A DNA stretch of 64,000 bases from Streptomyces sp. NRRL F-6492 (GTDB lineage: Bacteria > Actinomycetota > Actinomycetes > Streptomycetales > Streptomycetaceae), in the NCBI RefSeq assembly GCF_001280125.1, contig NZ_LGEG01000160.1, forward strand, positions 17,947 to 81,946, given 5' to 3'. A program made the position numbers and the translations under genes. The notes under the pieces are model-generated. The model ran no database searches. It worked only from the letters and a program-made list of their open reading frames with translations, and was not told the origin of the DNA. The first letter of the stretch is position 1. Every line of letters starts with the position of its first letter. Below, piece by piece: positions 61,936-64,000 of the stretch.

Positions 61936-62526
61936 TCAGACCAGGACCACCGGCCGGCCGCTCAGTCCGACGCCCGCCGCGCGCAGCTCGTCGAGTGCGC
62001 GGTCGGTGGTGTCGGCGGCGACGCCGACCGTGTGGTCGAGGAGGACGCGCACGTCGAAGCCCTCCCGGACCCCGCCGAAGGCGGTGGCCTTCACGCAGTG
62101 GTCCGTCCCGATCCCGACGACGTCGACCCCGTCCACCCCACGGGCGCGCAGCCAGTCGCCCAGCGGCGTGCCGTCCGCGGTCGCGCCCTCGAAGCCGCTC
62201 TTCGAGGCGGAGTGGGCGCCCTTGAAGAAGACCTCCCGCACGGCCCCGGAGGCGACGGCGGCCGCGAAGTCCGGGTGGAACTCGGCGCCCTCGGTACCGG
62301 CGACGCAGTGCACCGGGAACGAGTCCTCGAAGTCGGGCTCGTCCGAGAAGTGGCCGCCCGGGTCGATGTGGTGGTCACGGGTGGCGACGACGTGCGCGTA
62401 CCGGTCGCCGGCGCTCCGGACCAGGCCGGCGAGGGCGACGGCCAGGTCGGTCGCACCGTTCACGGGGACGTCGCCGCCCTCGCAGAAGTCCTTCTGTACA
62501 TCGACGACGATCAGGGCACGGCGCAC
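61936..62526 (-). CDS. Isochorismatase-superfamily hydrolase, nicotinamidase-like
   Basis: A 196-aa cysteine hydrolase. The catalytic triad is Asp9 (VVDVQKDFCEGGD), Lys102 (VFFKGAH) and Cys144 (GIGTDHCVKATA). Metal ligands Asp51, His53, His59 (TRDHHIDPGGHF) and His73 match PncA. Nicotinamidase converts nicotinamide to nicotinic acid for NAD salvage, and all key positions agree with this. It is probably monocistronic; the upstream neighbour is divergent. Confidence 0.9.
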   Translation of the reverse strand: MRRALIVVDVQKDFCEGGDVPVNGATDLAVALAGLVRSAGDRYAHVVATRDHHIDPGGHFSDEPDFEDSFPVHCVAGTEGAEFHPDFAAAVASGAVREVFFKGAHSASKSGFEGATADGTPLGDWLRARGVDGVDVVGIGTDHCVKATAFGGVREGFDVRVLLDHTVGVAADTTDRALDELRAAGVGLSGRPVVLV

Positions 62527-62775
62527 GGGAGCGGCCTTTCCTCGGGGGGTGGGAGGGTCCCTGGCATCGTCGCGCCCCCGAGGTGCCCCGGGTGGGGCGC
62601 ACGCCCGCCGTTCACCCGATCGGGATCATGGAAACGGGGTTTCCGGGAGGGAACCGCAGGACCGTCGGTCGGGTCCCGGTCCGCGTCGCGCGTTCCAGGG
62701 AGGTCGTCCGGCGCCACCTGCCCGAAACTGGGGGGAGGAAGAGCCACCGAGAGGTACGAGGAGAGGGGCGAGCCC

Positions 62776-63189
62776 ATGGACGTGGACGGCGGCGCAGGAG
62801 CGGCGCGGACGCCCGGCCGTGCCCGGTTCGACGTACGGGTCCGGCCCGGGACGGCCGACGGGGTGGTGGTGCTCGAACTGGGCGGGGAGCTCGACCACGA
62901 CACGGTCGCCCCCCTGCGCGAGGCGGTGGAGGAGCACGCCCGGGCCCGGCGGATCGTCGTCGACTGCTCGCACCTCGGCTTCTGCGACTCGACGGGGCTC
63001 AACGCGCTGCTGAAGGCCCGTCTGCGGATGCGGGAGACGGGCGGGCGCCTGGACCTGGCCGGGCTGCGCCCGCCGGTGGACCGGATGTTCGACATCACCG
63101 GGGCCAGGGCCGTCTTCCGCGTGTACGAGGACACCGCCGGGGCCCTGGCCGACCGGGCGCCGCACGACGGCGGAGCCGGCCATGACTGA
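62776..63189 (+). CDS. STAS-domain anti-sigma factor antagonist (RsbV/BldG-like)
   Basis: A 137-aa protein. The STAS domain includes GVVVLELGGELDHDTVAPLR and the phospho-acceptor motif FCDSTGLNALL with Ser72. When dephosphorylated, such proteins sequester an RsbW-type kinase and free a SigB-type sigma factor. The gene overlaps the next (a broken RsbW-like gene) by 8 bp, and a SigB-type sigma gene converges from the right. The preceding 250 bp contain no gene and must hold its promoter; GAGAGGGG precedes the ATG. Confidence 0.9.
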   Translation: MDVDGGAGAARTPGRARFDVRVRPGTADGVVVLELGGELDHDTVAPLREAVEEHARARRIVVDCSHLGFCDSTGLNALLKARLRMRETGGRLDLAGLRPPVDRMFDITGARAVFRVYEDTAGALADRAPHDGGAGHD

Positions 63190-63590
63190 CGGCGACGCCG
63201 GCGCGGACGGCGTCCAGGTCCGGAGACTGCTGCTGCGCGGTGTGCGCGGGGTGGTGTCGCGTTGCCGGGATTTCACGGCGGAGGCGTTGGTGGACTGGGG
63301 GTGGATTCCGGCGGGGAGCGAGGCGGGGGAGGCACGCCTCGGGCCCGGAGGAGTTCGTCCTGCGGCACGAACGGGGACGCCTGCGGGTGGAGGTCGCCGA
63401 CCTCAGCGCCGAACCGCCCCGGCCGCGCGCGCCCCGCTCGCCCGCGTTGCCCGGCGGGCACGGCCTGATGGTGCTGGACAAGCTGGCGGGGGCGTGGGGC
63501 TACCGGGCCAGGGGCTCCGGGACGCCGGGGAAGGTGGTCTGGCTGGAGGTCAGCCGGGTGCCGGACCGTCCTCCAGCAGAGCTGCTCTGA
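63182..63590 (+). pseudogene. RsbW-like anti-sigma kinase gene with internal deletion and frameshift
   Basis: The ATG-initiated frame reads VQVRRLLLRGVRGVVSRCRD, FTAEALVDWGWIPAGSEAGE, then loses homology. The expected continuation, HASGPEEFVLRHERGRLRVE, VADLSAEPPRPRAPRSPALP, GGHGLMVLDKLAGAWGYRA, is present in another frame and ends at TGA 63588-63590. The missing segment is the N-box (E-LVTNA) that binds Mg-ATP, so neither part could be an active kinase. The sequence on both sides is otherwise well preserved, suggesting a recent event, or a sequencing/assembly error if the deletion is not real. Confidence 0.75.
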
Positions 63591-64000
63591 GCTCACCGAG
63601 GACACGGGTGAGCAGCCGCGAGACCTGCATCTGCGAGAGCCCGATCCGCCGGCCGATCTCGGCCTGGGTGAGCTCCTCCCCGAACCGCAGCGACAGGATG
63701 CGCCGGTCGCGTTCGTCGAGCCGGTCGAGCAGGGGCCGGAGCGCGGCCAGGGACTCGATCAGCTCGTAGGCGGGCTCGGCGGTCGCCAGATGCCGGGGCT
63801 TCGCACCGGCACTCTCCTCGTCGTCCCCCGCCGGCGTGTCGAGGGAGCGGGTGGCGTAGCCGTGGGCGGCGAGCTGGCCTTCGGCGATCTCCTCCTCGCT
63901 CAGGTGGAGGTGGTGGGCGAGTTCGGTGCGGGTGGGGCGGCGGCCGAGGTGTTGTTCGAGGTGGTCGGCGGTTTTGGCGAGGTCGATGCGGAGTTCCTGG
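63550..64000 (-). CDS. SigB/SigF-type RNA polymerase sigma factor (partial)
   Basis: The last 149 codons of a group III sigma factor, cut by the window edge. Region 3 has DLAKTADHLEQHLGRRPTRT, ELAHHLHLSEEEIAEGQLAA. Region 4 has LLDRLDERDRRILSLRFGEE, LTQAEIGRRIGLSQMQVSRL, with the typical HTH. It overlaps the 3' end of the broken anti-sigma gene tail-to-tail by 41 bp. With the STAS gene this is a stress-sigma locus whose own anti-sigma partner is damaged. Confidence 0.92.
   Translation of the reverse strand, partial: QELRIDLAKTADHLEQHLGRRPTRTELAHHLHLSEEEIAEGQLAAHGYATRSLDTPAGDDEESAGAKPRHLATAEPAYELIESLAALRPLLDRLDERDRRILSLRFGEELTQAEIGRRIGLSQMQVSRLLTRVLGELRAALLEDGPAPG

Overview
The window is a high-GC, Streptomyces-type chromosomal segment. 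Third codon positions are almost all G or C, GTG starts are frequent, stop/start overlaps are common, and many gene families are typical of the genus: LAL/LuxR, PucR and AraC regulators, SPW-repeat and amphi-Trp proteins, CatR/KatG, STAS/SigB-type stress regulators, LAXTG surface proteins. The density of gene debris suggests a chromosome-arm or otherwise accessory location; that is inference.

Layout. 1-7.2 kb: a gene tail, then LAL and PucR regulators, an alpha/beta hydrolase with an AraC regulator, and a second hydrolase. 7.2-9.5 kb: a gene graveyard with a PIN-domain start, a pirin tail, a frameshifted unknown gene and a broken phosphotransferase. 9.5-15.1 kb: a two-component system whose histidine kinase carries an in-frame TAG, divergent from a lipoprotein/adaptor/ATPase/permease operon of the MacB efflux type. 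15.2-17.2 kb: a coupled pair, a ThiF/E1-like enzyme and a GNAT acetyltransferase. 17.2-20.2 kb: a small secreted ORF, a membrane-anchored peptidoglycan-binding protein and an LAETG surface protein. 20.2-24.4 kb: an orphan SUKH-type gene, IS5- and IS3-family remnants and a fatty acid desaturase. 24.4-28.2 kb: two small membrane proteins, fragments of stress-regulator genes, and an HTH-transglycosylase fusion. 28.4-33.5 kb: an NlpC/P60 protein, a small secreted protein, a divergent FAD monooxygenase/TetR pair with tandem operators, and a membrane protein. 33.5-45.1 kb: a glutamine amidotransferase, a DUF2254 protein, a decayed DUF6325 gene, an amphi-Trp protein, a large secreted hydrolase, katG/catR, tpx, and a GH16 glucanase with a ricin-type lectin domain. 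45.1-51.2 kb: a TPR-rich protein coupled to an HSP90-family chaperone, and a conserved unknown. 51.3-59.2 kb: a compact biosynthetic cluster. 59.3-64 kb: a second FAD monooxygenase, a small membrane protein, a nicotinamidase-like hydrolase, and a STAS / broken anti-sigma / SigB-type sigma locus cut by the window edge.

Most interesting system: the 51.3-59.2 kb cluster. One arm encodes a SerRS-like amino acid:carrier-protein ligase, a 76-aa carrier protein and an Sfp-type phosphopantetheinyl transferase. The divergent arm encodes a PhyH-type Fe(II)/2-oxoglutarate oxygenase, a DUF6271 glycosyltransferase-like protein, a stand-alone condensation domain and an MFS exporter. No adenylation domain, ketosynthase or modular NRPS gene is visible. 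The layout suggests a minimal, A-domain-free assembly line: load an amino acid on the carrier, hydroxylate it, condense it, possibly decorate it, and export it. Each divergent promoter has a 16-bp GGTYTAGAC-type element over its -10 box, resembling the DasR (dre) operator, so control by amino-sugar status is plausible but unproven.
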